DNA from: Saccharibacillus deserti
GTDB taxonomy: Bacteria > Bacillota > Bacilli > Paenibacillales > Paenibacillaceae
NCBI RefSeq assembly: GCF_013618475.1
Contig: NZ_JABJVN010000012.1
Span: 43,817-107,816, forward strand
Reading direction: 5' to 3'
Length of the DNA stretch: 64,000 bases
Of this stretch, positions 18,893 to 27,288 are shown one piece after another. The notes beneath the pieces were generated by a model. The model did not search any database and was not told the origin of the DNA. It saw only the letters and a list, made by a program, of their open reading frames with translations. The position numbers and the translations under genes are program-made. Within the stretch, counting starts at the first letter, position 1; each line of letters begins with the position of its first letter.

Positions 18893-18926
18893 AAAAAGGC
18901 GAAACCTCCAAAGGTTTCGCCTTTTT
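18893..18926 (+). terminator. Strong terminator after glutaredoxin gene
   Basis: AAAAAGGCGAAACC-tccaaa-GGTTTCGCCTTTTT, a perfect 14-bp inverted repeat usable in both directions; the convergent xylR ends 80 bp away. Confidence 0.93.
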
Positions 18927-19005
18927 GCCGTACGGAAATTGGAGCCGGCTATGCGCCGATCCGACAAGAACGCCGAAGGGAGCTGCCGGCCGCCGAGAAA
19001 GGCCG

Positions 19006-20223
19006 CTACAGCGAGACGCGTACGCGTCCGAGAAACTGTGAGACCGCCAGATGCGCCGCTCCGAGCACCGCCGAACGGCTGCCGAGCCCGGAGAACGAAA
19101 TAGCCAGCTCGCGCCGGTGATACGGCAGCGCCCGTTCCGCGATCGCTTCGAGCATGGCGGGTTCGATCCATTCTTTGGCTTCGGTCAAAGGACCGCCTAC
19201 GACAATCTTCTCGGGATTGAAGCCGTTGACGAGATTGGTGATCCCGATTCCCAATCGCCGGCCGATCTCCGTATACATCGCAATCGTCTCTTCATGGCCA
19301 TCGCGTGCCCGCGTCGTCAGCTCCCGCGTCGTCAGAGACGGAAGGGAGGAAGCTTGATCCGCGGCAGCCGCATTTTTGTCGTCGGCAGCCGTATTCTTTT
19401 CCGAAGCTTCGGCATAGGCGTAAGCCCGCTCCGATGCATACAGCTCCCAACATCCCCGGCTGCCGCAGCTGCACAGCCGGCCGTCGCTTTCGATCGACAT
19501 ATGGCCGGTTTCGCCGGCGTAGCCCCGCGCGCCTTTGTACAGTTGGCCGTCGATGATCATGCCCGAGCCGATCCCCATGCCCGCGCTGACATATACCAGA
19601 TGGCGCACATGCCGCCCGGCGCCGTATTCGCGTTCGCCCGCCGCACCCGCATTGGCTTCGTTGTCGATAACGACAGGGACGCCGAACTCGGCTTCGAGCC
19701 TTGTTTTGAGACCGATGCCTTCCCAACCCAGGTTGGGCGCATACAAGATGATGCCCGCTTCGTCGACCATGCCGGGAACCCCGACGCCGATACCGATCAG
19801 ACCGTACGGCGTATCCGGAGCCGCTTCGAGCAGGGGGACGGTCACTTCCCGGATCGCGGCAAAAGCCGACTCCGGATCGTGCCGGCCGAGAGGGGTGCTC
19901 CGTTCGAGCAGAATGCCTCCTTTGAGATCGGTCAGCGCCGCCTTGACGAGCGTGACGCCGAGCTCGATTCCGATCGCGCAGCCCGCGGCTTCATTGAACA
20001 GCAGCATGAGCGGCTTGCGGCCTCCGCTGGATTCTCCCGGGCCGGTTTCTTCGACGAGCTTCTGCTCGAGCAGCTCCGCCGTCAGATTGGACACCGTCGC
20101 TTTATTGAGTCCTGTCCGTTCGGACACATCCGTCCTCGACAGCGGTCCTTTTCTGCGAATCGTGTCCAGCACGATCGATTTATTCAGTTTTTTTACAAGC
20201 GCCTGATCTCCGGTCACCCTCAT
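19006..20223 (-). CDS. xylR: ROK-family xylose repressor
   Basis: A 405-residue ROK repressor. The N-terminal winged helix is LNKSIVLDTIRRKGPLSRTD followed by RTGLNKATVSNL. The sugar-kinase-like domain has IGIELGVTLVKAAL, IGVGVPGMVD and the zinc motif CSCGSRGCWE. A low-complexity Ala/Asp/Asn insert (about residues 270-295) is unusual. GGAGG precedes the ATG. It is divergent from xylA, with an operator-like dyad in between, so it represses xylose catabolism in the absence of xylose. Confidence 0.92.
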   Translation of the reverse strand: MRVTGDQALVKKLNKSIVLDTIRRKGPLSRTDVSERTGLNKATVSNLTAELLEQKLVEETGPGESSGGRKPLMLLFNEAAGCAIGIELGVTLVKAALTDLKGGILLERSTPLGRHDPESAFAAIREVTVPLLEAAPDTPYGLIGIGVGVPGMVDEAGIILYAPNLGWEGIGLKTRLEAEFGVPVVIDNEANAGAAGEREYGAGRHVRHLVYVSAGMGIGSGMIIDGQLYKGARGYAGETGHMSIESDGRLCSCGSRGCWELYASERAYAYAEASEKNTAADDKNAAAADQASSLPSLTTRELTTRARDGHEETIAMYTEIGRRLGIGITNLVNGFNPEKIVVGGPLTEAKEWIEPAMLEAIAERALPYHRRELAISFSGLGSRSAVLGAAHLAVSQFLGRVRVSL

Positions 20224-20353
20224 CGCATTTCCTCCATCCGTGCCTGGAACATCCTTTTATCTTAAGCCAACTTGGCCGGAACCGTCGAGCTCTACCTGCT
20301 TGGTACCGCTACCATCTTTTGATTTTAACCCACCCCAACTTTTTTCGAAAGAC

Positions 20354-20414
20354 TTAGTTTATCCAATAGACAAAGTATTTGCGATGTGCTAGGATAGCGA
20401 TGTAAACGATTTCT
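20354..20414 (+). promoter_or_regulatory. xylA promoter, XylR operator-like dyad and cre site
   Basis: TAGACA (20367-20372) and TAGGAT (20390-20395) with a 17-nt spacer form the promoter. An imperfect dyad with half sites TTAGTTTAT and GACAAAGTA (20354-20377) overlaps the -35 and resembles Bacillus XylR operators. TGTAAACGATTTCT (20401-20414) matches the CcpA cre consensus TGNAANCGNWNNCA except at the last base. Xylose induction plus glucose repression are implied. Confidence 0.72.
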
Positions 20415-20441
20415 GCGAAATAACGAGGAGGCATTTCTTAC

Positions 20442-21755
20442 ATGGCTTATTTTGAAAACGTCGGTAAAGTGGCTTACGAAGGCAGTCAGTCGCAAAACCC
20501 ATTCGCTTTTAAATTCTACAATGCGGACGAAGTGGTAGCAGGCAAAAAGATGTCCGAGCACCTGAAATTCTCGATGGCTTACTGGCATACGCTGACGGCG
20601 GAAGGCAACGACCCGTTCGGCGCGACAACGGCGATCCGTCCTTGGCATTCGTATTCCGGCATGGACCTGGCCAAAGCCCGCGTCGAAGCCGGATTCGAGT
20701 TCATGGACAAAATGGGACTGGATTACTTCTGTTTCCACGATATCGACGTAACGCCTGAAGGATCGACGCTCAAAGAGTTTTTCGCGAACATCGACACGAT
20801 CGTTGACCTGATTGAATCGAACATGAAATCCAGCGGCAAAAAACTGCTCTGGAACACGGCCAACATGTTCACGAACCCGCGCTTCGTACACGGTGCCGCA
20901 TCGACCAACAACGCGGACGTGTACGCTCATGCAGCGGCTCAAATCAAGAAAGGTCTCGAAGTCGGCAAACGTCTCGGCGGCGAGAACTACGTCTTCTGGG
21001 GCGGCCGCGAAGGCTACATGTCCCTGCTAAACACGGACATGAAGCTCGAGCAGGACAATATCGCCCGCATGTTCCACATGGCGGTCGACTATGCCAAAGA
21101 AATCGGCTTCGATGCCCAATTCCTGATCGAACCGAAACCGAAAGAGCCGACGAAGCACCAATACGACTTCGACGCGGCGACTTCGATCGCATTCCTGCAA
21201 AAATACAATCTCGACAAAGACTTCAAGCTCAACCTGGAAGCCAACCATGCGACGCTGGCCGGCCACACGTTCGAGCACGAACTGCGCGTAGCCCGCATCA
21301 ACGGTATGCTGGGTTCGCTCGACGCCAACCAGGGCGACATGCTGCTGGGCTGGGATACCGACGAATTCCCGGTTAACGTCTACGACGCGACACTGACCAT
21401 GTACGAAGTGCTGAAGAACGACGGCCTGGGCAAAGGCGGCATCAACTTCGACGCCAAAGTCCGCCGCGACTCTTTTGAAGCCGACGACCTGTTCCTGGCT
21501 CATATCGCCGGTATGGACACGTATGCCAAAGGCCTCAAAGTCGCTGCCAAGCTGATCGAAGACGGCGCGTTCGACAAAGTGATCGAAGAACGCTACAGCA
21601 GCTTCTCCGAAGGCATCGGCGCCGACATCGTAGCCGGCAAAACGACTCTGGCTTCCCTGTCCGAGTATGCGATGAACAACGAGAACCCGCGCCCGAACAA
21701 GTCCGGACGCCAGGAACTTCTTCAATCCGTTCTTAACCAGTATATTTATGGTTAA
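20442..21755 (+). CDS. xylA: Xylose isomerase
   Basis: A 437-residue group II xylose isomerase, interconverting D-xylose and D-xylulose with two divalent metals. [12 protein letters not shown] carries the catalytic His (H99) and Asp102. [26 protein letters not shown] and [19 protein letters not shown] supply metal ligands; GWDTDEFP follows. ACGAGGAGG supports the start. It is controlled by the divergent xylR. Downstream come three tandem repeats and terminator-like hairpins before xylB. Confidence 0.96.
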   Translation: MAYFENVGKVAYEGSQSQNPFAFKFYNADEVVAGKKMSEHLKFSMAYWHTLTAEGNDPFGATTAIRPWHSYSGMDLAKARVEAGFEFMDKMGLDYFCFHDIDVTPEGSTLKEFFANIDTIVDLIESNMKSSGKKLLWNTANMFTNPRFVHGAASTNNADVYAHAAAQIKKGLEVGKRLGGENYVFWGGREGYMSLLNTDMKLEQDNIARMFHMAVDYAKEIGFDAQFLIEPKPKEPTKHQYDFDAATSIAFLQKYNLDKDFKLNLEANHATLAGHTFEHELRVARINGMLGSLDANQGDMLLGWDTDEFPVNVYDATLTMYEVLKNDGLGKGGINFDAKVRRDSFEADDLFLAHIAGMDTYAKGLKVAAKLIEDGAFDKVIEERYSSFSEGIGADIVAGKTTLASLSEYAMNNENPRPNKSGRQELLQSVLNQYIYG

Positions 21756-21756
21756 A

Positions 21757-21956
21757 GGAACGAGATTTGCATACCCCTGCGGGCTTAGCAAATCGTAGTT
21801 CCCGCGCCGAGCGACGATCTTTTATAAGGAACGAGATTTGCATACCCCTGCGGGCTTAGCAAATCGTAGTTCCCGCGCCGAGCGACGATCTTTTATAAGG
21901 AACGAGATTTGCATACCCCTGCGGGCTTAGCAAATCGTAGTTCCCGCGCCGAACGA
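21757..21956 (+). repeat. Three tandem copies of a 71-bp hairpin-forming unit
   Basis: Units begin at 21757, 21828 and 21899 (exact 71-bp period). Copies 1 and 2 are identical over the full unit; copy 3 has one substitution (21952) and ends after about 58 bp. Each unit contains a dyad GGAAC-GA-GATTTGC ... GCAAATC-GTA-GTTCC around a CCCCTGCGGG core, so the transcript would form three similar hairpins. The array starts 2 bp after the xylA stop. No T-run follows each stem directly, so these are not ordinary terminators. Confidence 0.93.
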
Positions 21957-22307
21957 CAGTTTTTCAGAGTCCGATTCTTCCTGCCTTCGGTCAGAAGGAT
22001 CGGCTCAAGCTTTTTAAAATTTTTCATCAAGATCATTTGAGCTTTCCTAAATCGGCTCACCGTATCCCACACAAATAAAAGCCGGCAATTCGACCGGCTC
22101 AGCCGCGTCTTCCGTCCACCCCCGGGTTTCACCCATCCAGGGTTCTCCCGGCGGTTCGGCCCGCGGCGTCAGGGTTCCACACATACAGAATCGCACAAGC
22201 GATCATTGCTTCATAATCGGACGGCTTCCCGCAAGCTCCCTTCGGGGAGGGGAGCCGTCCTTTTACGTTTGCTTTTATAAGCTCTCTACATTCAAAGGAG
22301 GAACACA
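21957..22307. terminator. xylA-xylB intergenic region with terminator-like hairpins
   Basis: Three hairpins and no gene. CCGATTCTT/AAGGATCGG at 21971-22003 with TTTTT shortly after suits xylA. GCCGG/CCGGC at 22081-22097 has an A-run on its left, so it points to the minus strand. GGACGGCTTCCC...GGGGAGCCGTCC at 22219-22260 followed by TTTT is a strong plus-strand terminator only 44 bp before xylB. No clear sigma-A promoter for xylB is visible between the last terminator and the gene, so xylB may depend on read-through. Confidence 0.65.
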
Positions 22308-23810
22308 ATGACTTACGTAATCGGAATCGACCTCGGCACCAGCGCCGTCAAATCGGTACTCGTAGACCGCAAGGGCACCGTCGTCCGCGAAGAGTCGGAA
22401 GAATATCCGCTGTATCAGCCGCAGCCGGGCTACAGCGAGCAGGAAGCGGAAGACTGGGTCGAGAAGACCGTCCTGTCGCTGAACAAACTGCTTGAAGCGA
22501 GCGGCGTCAAGCCGGAAGAGATCGAAGGCATCAGCTTCTCGGGCCAGATGCACGGTCTGGTGCTCGTCGGCGCAGACGGCCGCGCGCTGCGCCGCGCGAT
22601 CCTCTGGAACGATACGCGCACGACGCCGCAGTGCCGCAGAATCGAACAGGTCCTCGGTGACAAGCTGCTGAAGATCGCGCGCAACCGCGCGCTGGAAGGC
22701 TTCACCCTGCCGAAGATTCTGTGGGTGCAGGAACACGAGCCGGAAATTCTGGAACAAGCGGAGCTGTTTCTGCTGCCGAAAGATTACGTCCGTCTGCGCT
22801 TGACCGGCAATGCCGCCATGGATTATTCGGACGCGGCCGGTACCCTGCTGTTGGACGTGGGCGGCAAACGCTGGAGCGAAGAAATCGGCGAAGCGTTCGG
22901 TCTCAAGCCGTCGCTGTTCCCGGCACTCGTCGAATCGTTCGACGACACGGGAGCTCTGCTGCCGGAGATGCAGGCAAGTACCGGCCTAACAGGCGCTACG
23001 CGCGTCTATGCGGGCGGAGCGGACAATGCCTGCGGCGCGATCGGCGCGGGCATCCTGAGCGAAGGACAGACGATGTGCAGTATCGGCACGTCGGGCGTGG
23101 TGCTCTCGTACGAGACGCGCCGCGATCTGGATTTCGAAGGCAAAGTCCATTTCTTCAACCACAGCGAAAAAGACGCGTTCTACATCATGGGCGTGACGCT
23201 TGCGGCCGGCTACAGCATGCAGTGGTTCCGCGAAACGTTCGGCGGAGGCGCTTCGTTCGAGGAGCTGCTCGGCGGTATCGGCGAAGTCTCGCCGGGCGCG
23301 AACGGCCTGCTGTTCACACCGTACATCGTCGGCGAACGCACGCCGCATCCGGATGCGGATATCCGGGGCAGCTTTATCGGCATCGACGCGAGCCACAAGC
23401 TGCCGCATTTCGCCCGTGCCGTGATGGAAGGCATCACGTTCTCGCTGCGCGAATCGATCGATATCCTGCGTGCGGCCGGCAAGACGGTCGACAAAGTGGT
23501 CTCGATCGGCGGCGGCGCGAAAAACAAGGAATGGCTGCAGATGCAGGCGGACGTGTTCGGCGCGGACGTCGTGAAGCTTGAAAGCGAACAAGGGCCGGCG
23601 ATGGGCGCTGCGATGCTGGCGGCTTACGGCAGCGGTTGGTTCGAGACGCTGCAGGACTGCGCGAACGAGTTCATCCGCGAATCGGTGACCTACACGCCTG
23701 ATACGCAGCGCATGCAGACGTATGACAAACTGTTCGCGGTGTATCAGGACGTCTACGGACAGACAGCGGAACTCAATCGCAAGCTGGCCGCTTTCCGCGG
23801 CACTCACTAA
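22308..23810 (+). CDS. xylB: Xylulokinase
   Basis: A 500-residue FGGY-family kinase phosphorylating D-xylulose to xylulose 5-phosphate. N-terminal IGIDLGTSAVKSVLVD (phosphate loop), FSGQMHGLV, ILWNDTRT, catalytic-base region YAGGADNACGAIGAG, YIVGERTPHPDADIRG and C-terminal IGGGAKNKEWLQMQADV are all typical of XylB. AAAGGAGG precedes the start. It completes the xylose pathway with xylA. Confidence 0.95.
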   Translation: MTYVIGIDLGTSAVKSVLVDRKGTVVREESEEYPLYQPQPGYSEQEAEDWVEKTVLSLNKLLEASGVKPEEIEGISFSGQMHGLVLVGADGRALRRAILWNDTRTTPQCRRIEQVLGDKLLKIARNRALEGFTLPKILWVQEHEPEILEQAELFLLPKDYVRLRLTGNAAMDYSDAAGTLLLDVGGKRWSEEIGEAFGLKPSLFPALVESFDDTGALLPEMQASTGLTGATRVYAGGADNACGAIGAGILSEGQTMCSIGTSGVVLSYETRRDLDFEGKVHFFNHSEKDAFYIMGVTLAAGYSMQWFRETFGGGASFEELLGGIGEVSPGANGLLFTPYIVGERTPHPDADIRGSFIGIDASHKLPHFARAVMEGITFSLRESIDILRAAGKTVDKVVSIGGGAKNKEWLQMQADVFGADVVKLESEQGPAMGAAMLAAYGSGWFETLQDCANEFIRESVTYTPDTQRMQTYDKLFAVYQDVYGQTAELNRKLAAFRGTH

Positions 23811-23844
23811 GACCGGCGGCTTTCTTTTTTTGAATACGATCCGG

Positions 23845-23881
23845 AAGGCCGTTTTCCCGGTAAGGGAAGACGGCTTTTTTT
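23845..23881 (+). terminator. Terminator after xylB
   Basis: AAGGCCGTTTTCCC-ggtaa-GGGAAGACGGC followed by seven T. Confidence 0.9.
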
Positions 23882-24029
23882 CGTGCGAATAAGCGGAAGA
23901 TCCGGGAGAACGGAAGTTGCTTTTTGGCGGAGGACGATCATAATAAAGGAAAGGGACGTTACAAAAAACCAGTCCTCCTACCGATATAGGAAAAGAGACT
24001 TTCGTCAGTAAAGGGGAGAATGCAGGCAC

Positions 24030-25151
24030 ATGAAGGGACATGCAAAAAGACAACTGTTGAAAATGGGCACGGCGCTCGCACTGGTGACGGCAGGCACGTT
24101 CGGAGGCTTCCAGCCGCTGTCGGTACTTCCTTCCGCAACTGCGGCTTCCCTATCGCCGACGCAGGCGCGAACGCAGCTGCAGGAGCGGCTGTTCCGAGCT
24201 TTGTCGGCGCACAAAGAAAATGTGAAACTGTCCTATTCCGGAAGTATAAGCGAATTGAAAAAAGCGATCGAACCGGCACTGGATGCGGCGATCGCCCGTG
24301 ATCCTTATATTCATTACACGATGAAAGGCTATGCGTACTCGCTGAGCGGAACGTCCGCTTCGTCTTCCGCCGAGATCAAGCTGTCTTACCGGGAAACGGC
24401 GGAGCAGAGCGCTTATGTGAAGAGCCAAGTCGCCGCCGCACTCAAAAAGAACGTGAAACCGGGCATGAATGACCATATGAAAGTGAAAGCGATCCATGAC
24501 TGGGTGGTACGCACCTTGAAATACGATACGACCTTGTCGAAGTTTACGGCGTACGAAGGCTTGAAGACCGGCAGCACGGTCTGCCAGGGTTATGCGCTGC
24601 TTACCTACGAGATGCTCAAACAGGCGGGATTCCAAACGCATATCGTCGAAGGTTACGTGAAGAGCGAAGCGCATGCCTGGAATATGGTCAATCTGGACGG
24701 CAAGTGGTACCAGATCGATACGACCTGGGACGATCCCGTGCCCGACCGGGGCGATCGGGTTTCGACTTCGTATTACCTCGTCACCGACCAGCAGCTCCGG
24801 CAGGACCATACCTGGAAATCGGCCAATTATCCCAAAGCCGTGACGGCGTACAGCGAGACGCTTGAGCATCTGATCGCCAAAGGCATCCAGGGTTCCAAAG
24901 AACTCCGGGCTTCCCTCGGCTATTCGGCGTCTTCGAACACGATCGTATCGACGGCGGCCCTGCTGCAGCAGGTGGTCCACGCGGCGAATACCGAAGGTCA
25001 GAACAGTCTGACTTTCCGCTATCGGGGAACCAAAACAAAGTTGAAAAACGATCTGCAGACGCTGTACCGTTCGGGGATTTCGCCGATCGGATATACGAGC
25101 AAATCGCTGGGCAGTCTCAGCAGTTGGAAGATTACGCTGTATTGGAACTGA
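24030..25151 (+). CDS. Secreted transglutaminase-like domain protein
   Basis: A 373-residue protein with a signal peptide (KRQLLKMGTALALVTAGTFGG, cleavage probably after ATAA). A transglutaminase-like core follows, with the catalytic triad Cys in TVCQGYALLTYEMLKQAG, His in SEAHAWNMV and Asp in YQIDTTWDD. The C-terminal roughly 110 residues are unassigned. Such proteins act outside the cell as cysteine proteases or cross-linkers; the target is unknown. GTAAAGGGGAG precedes the start region. Single gene between terminators. Confidence 0.82.
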   Translation: MKGHAKRQLLKMGTALALVTAGTFGGFQPLSVLPSATAASLSPTQARTQLQERLFRALSAHKENVKLSYSGSISELKKAIEPALDAAIARDPYIHYTMKGYAYSLSGTSASSSAEIKLSYRETAEQSAYVKSQVAAALKKNVKPGMNDHMKVKAIHDWVVRTLKYDTTLSKFTAYEGLKTGSTVCQGYALLTYEMLKQAGFQTHIVEGYVKSEAHAWNMVNLDGKWYQIDTTWDDPVPDRGDRVSTSYYLVTDQQLRQDHTWKSANYPKAVTAYSETLEHLIAKGIQGSKELRASLGYSASSNTIVSTAALLQQVVHAANTEGQNSLTFRYRGTKTKLKNDLQTLYRSGISPIGYTSKSLGSLSSWKITLYWN

Positions 25152-25200
25152 CCGGCCTTACCGTAACGTCGGTTGAAAAGGCAGTGGATCTGTATAAAAA

Positions 25201-25244
25201 AAGAGCTTCGATCCCCGGTATTCCGGCGGACGAAGCTTTTTTTG
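25201..25244. terminator. Bidirectional terminator between convergent genes
   Basis: AGCTTCG...CGAAGCT with A-run on the left and T-run on the right; serves the transglutaminase-like gene and lysP. Confidence 0.85.
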
Positions 25245-25289
25245 GATAATGCAAAAGATAAAGGGTGAGTCGGGTTTCGGCCGCTGCGC

Positions 25290-26759
25290 TTACTCGTCGC
25301 CGCGTCCGCTCAAGTCGCATTCTTCCAAAGGGATGACTTTGGTGCTTTTGGCCAGTTTATAACCGAACCAGAGTACCAGGAACAGCGGCACGCTCAGATA
25401 AGTCGCGGTAAAGCCCATCCAGTCGACGTTGCCGTTCTCGATCGTCGAGAGACTTTGGCCGACGATTACGACCAAACAGAGCGCGAAAGCGAACAGGGGT
25501 CCGAACGGGAACCAGCGTGCGCGGTAAGGCAGTTCGTCCAGGCTTCGCCCCTGTTTGACAAAAGCGCGGCGGAAGCGGTAATGGCTGACCGCGATTCCGA
25601 CCCAGGTGATAAATCCGCACATGCCGGAAGCGTTCAGGAGCCAGCTGTAGACGACGCCGTCGCCGAAGAACGAAGCGAGGAAAGCCAGCATGCCGACAGC
25701 GGCGGTCATAATCAGCGCGTTGATCGGCACGCCGCCGCGGGTCAGCTTCGCCAGGAACTTCGGCGCTTTGCCTTCGATTGCCAGCGCGTACAGCATCCGG
25801 GTCGAAGCGTACATGCCGGAGTTGCCGGCCGAGAGCACGGACGTCAAGATAATCGCGTTCATGACGGCCGCCGCAAAAGCGAAGCCGGCACGCTCGAATA
25901 CCAGCGTAAACGGACTGACGCCGATCTGGTCCAGCCCGCCGTTCAGCAGGTTGGGATCGGTATAAGGGATCAGCAGGCCGATGACGAAAATGGCCAGGAT
26001 ATAGAAAATGAGGATACGCCAGAACACCTGACGGATCGCGCGCGGTACATTGCGGCGGGGATTTTCGCTTTCGCCGGCCGCAACGCCGATCAGCTCCGTA
26101 CCCTGGAACGAGAAGCCGGCGGCCATGAAGACACCCAGGAAAGCAAGGAATCCGCCGTTAAACGGGGCATCTCCGGCCGTGAAGTTGCTGAAGCCGACCG
26201 CTTCTCCGCCCATGACTCCGAAGATCATGGCGACCCCGATCACGAGGAACAAAATAACGGTCACGATCTTGATCAGCGCAAACCAGTATTCCGCTTCTCC
26301 GTAAGCGCGGACGGACAAAGCATTCAAGAGAAACAAAATAGCCAGGAACAATACGCTCCACAGGAACGAAGAGCTGTCCGGGAACCAGTATTTGATAATC
26401 AGCGTTGCGGCGGCCAGCTCCGCGGCAATCGTAACGGCCCAGTTGTACCAGTAGTTCCAGCCCATCGCGAAGCCAAGTGCGGGATCGACGAAGCGGCCGG
26501 CGTACGAACTGAACGAACCGGGTTCCGGCGAGTAGGTGGCAAGTTCGCCGAGACTGGTCATCAGGAAGTAGACCATGATGCCGACGGCACCGTAGGCGAG
26601 CAGGGCGCCGCCCGGTCCCGCGCCCGCGATCGCTCCTCCGCTTGCGAGAAACAGTCCGGTTCCGATCGCTCCGCCAAGGGCGATCATGGTCATATGACGG
26701 GCCTGAAGGCCTTTTTTCAGTTGGGACGCCTGGGGCGTCTTTTCTTGGGATGTTTTCAT
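25290..26759 (-). CDS. lysP: Lysine-specific permease (APC superfamily)
   Basis: A 489-residue, 12-helix amino acid permease of the AAT group. MTMIALGGAIGTGLFLASG starts helix 1, and FSFQGTELIGVAAGESENPRRNVPRAIRQVFWR together with AGNSGMYASTRMLYALA are conserved in LysP. The ATG at 26759 is chosen; the frame continues upstream to 26948, but that segment is the lysine riboswitch. GAGGAG lies about 13 nt upstream, rather far. Regulation by the lysine riboswitch makes lysine the substrate with high confidence. The transporter imports lysine with a proton. Confidence 0.94.
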   Translation of the reverse strand: MKTSQEKTPQASQLKKGLQARHMTMIALGGAIGTGLFLASGGAIAGAGPGGALLAYGAVGIMVYFLMTSLGELATYSPEPGSFSSYAGRFVDPALGFAMGWNYWYNWAVTIAAELAAATLIIKYWFPDSSSFLWSVLFLAILFLLNALSVRAYGEAEYWFALIKIVTVILFLVIGVAMIFGVMGGEAVGFSNFTAGDAPFNGGFLAFLGVFMAAGFSFQGTELIGVAAGESENPRRNVPRAIRQVFWRILIFYILAIFVIGLLIPYTDPNLLNGGLDQIGVSPFTLVFERAGFAFAAAVMNAIILTSVLSAGNSGMYASTRMLYALAIEGKAPKFLAKLTRGGVPINALIMTAAVGMLAFLASFFGDGVVYSWLLNASGMCGFITWVGIAVSHYRFRRAFVKQGRSLDELPYRARWFPFGPLFAFALCLVVIVGQSLSTIENGNVDWMGFTATYLSVPLFLVLWFGYKLAKSTKVIPLEECDLSGRGDE

Positions 26760-26815
26760 GTGTCGGTCAACTCTCCTCGTGTGGGTTTGAAAATTCACGA
26801 AAAGAAGCGTACGGC

Positions 26816-27061
26816 AAAAACCGGCAGACACGGGTCCGCCGGTTGGGGCAAAATCCGCATCGCAAACTCGCTTCGTTTCGTGAAGATAGCTCAACACCCG
26901 CCCTGCGGCGGATGACAGTTCCGTTCCTTTCGGAGACGGCCCCAGCACGAATTCAGGTCAGAGAAATCCGCGCTTCGGCGGGTGCGCCTTTCCAAACCGG
27001 CATCTCGGGCGTTCTGCTGCGCCTCCGCCGGTGTACTGATCGCCACCGCAACCTCTACCTC
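26816..27061 (-). promoter_or_regulatory. Lysine riboswitch (L box) with intrinsic terminator
   Basis: Reading the minus strand, the conserved L-box blocks occur in order: GAGGTAGAGGTTGCGG (P1 5' side), GAAAGGCGCACCCGCCGAAG, GCTGGGGCCG, ACTGTCATC and GGTGTTGAGCTATCTT (P1 3' side). GAGGTAG (27055-27061) pairs with CTATCTT (26883-26889). It is followed by the terminator AACCGGCGGA...TCTGCCGGTTTTT at 26816-26844. High lysine should terminate transcription before lysP. Confidence 0.93.
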
Positions 27062-27159
27062 ATCAGCGTTTCGAACTCGGCTGCGATGAGGACATAACGT
27101 ATTCGGTTGAACTCGTTCAAATCAAAAAGCCGTGTATTCGCAGGGCGAACAACTTTCAC

Positions 27160-27188
27160 AGTATACGGGATTGCTTTTCTTGAGGCAA
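27160..27188 (-). promoter_or_regulatory. Sigma-A promoter of the lysP leader
   Basis: TTGCCT, 17-nt spacer, TATACT on the minus strand. Transcription would start near 27153, giving about 90 nt before the riboswitch aptamer. It sits in the otherwise gene-free 27062-27288 gap. Confidence 0.75.
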
Positions 27189-27288
27189 CCCTGTTTCGCA
27201 CAATCTTTTCCGGACGGATCGACAAACGAATAGGACCGGCTTGGGCAGCCTCGTCGGGAGCTGCGCCAGGCCGGTCCGAATTTCGGGG

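Noticed and set aside
21757..21956. CRISPR array
   Set aside because: The repeats are contiguous 71-bp units with no unique spacers and no cas genes; it is a tandem repeat.
22073..22099. Minus-strand gene ending at the GCCGG/CCGGC hairpin
   Set aside because: The hairpin has terminator polarity for the minus strand, but the 79-codon frame at 21893-22132 lacks a binding site and overlaps the tandem repeats.
26760..26948. 63-residue N-terminal extension of LysP
   Set aside because: This segment overlaps the 3' part of the lysine riboswitch and its terminator; the permease fold starts after the ATG at 26759.
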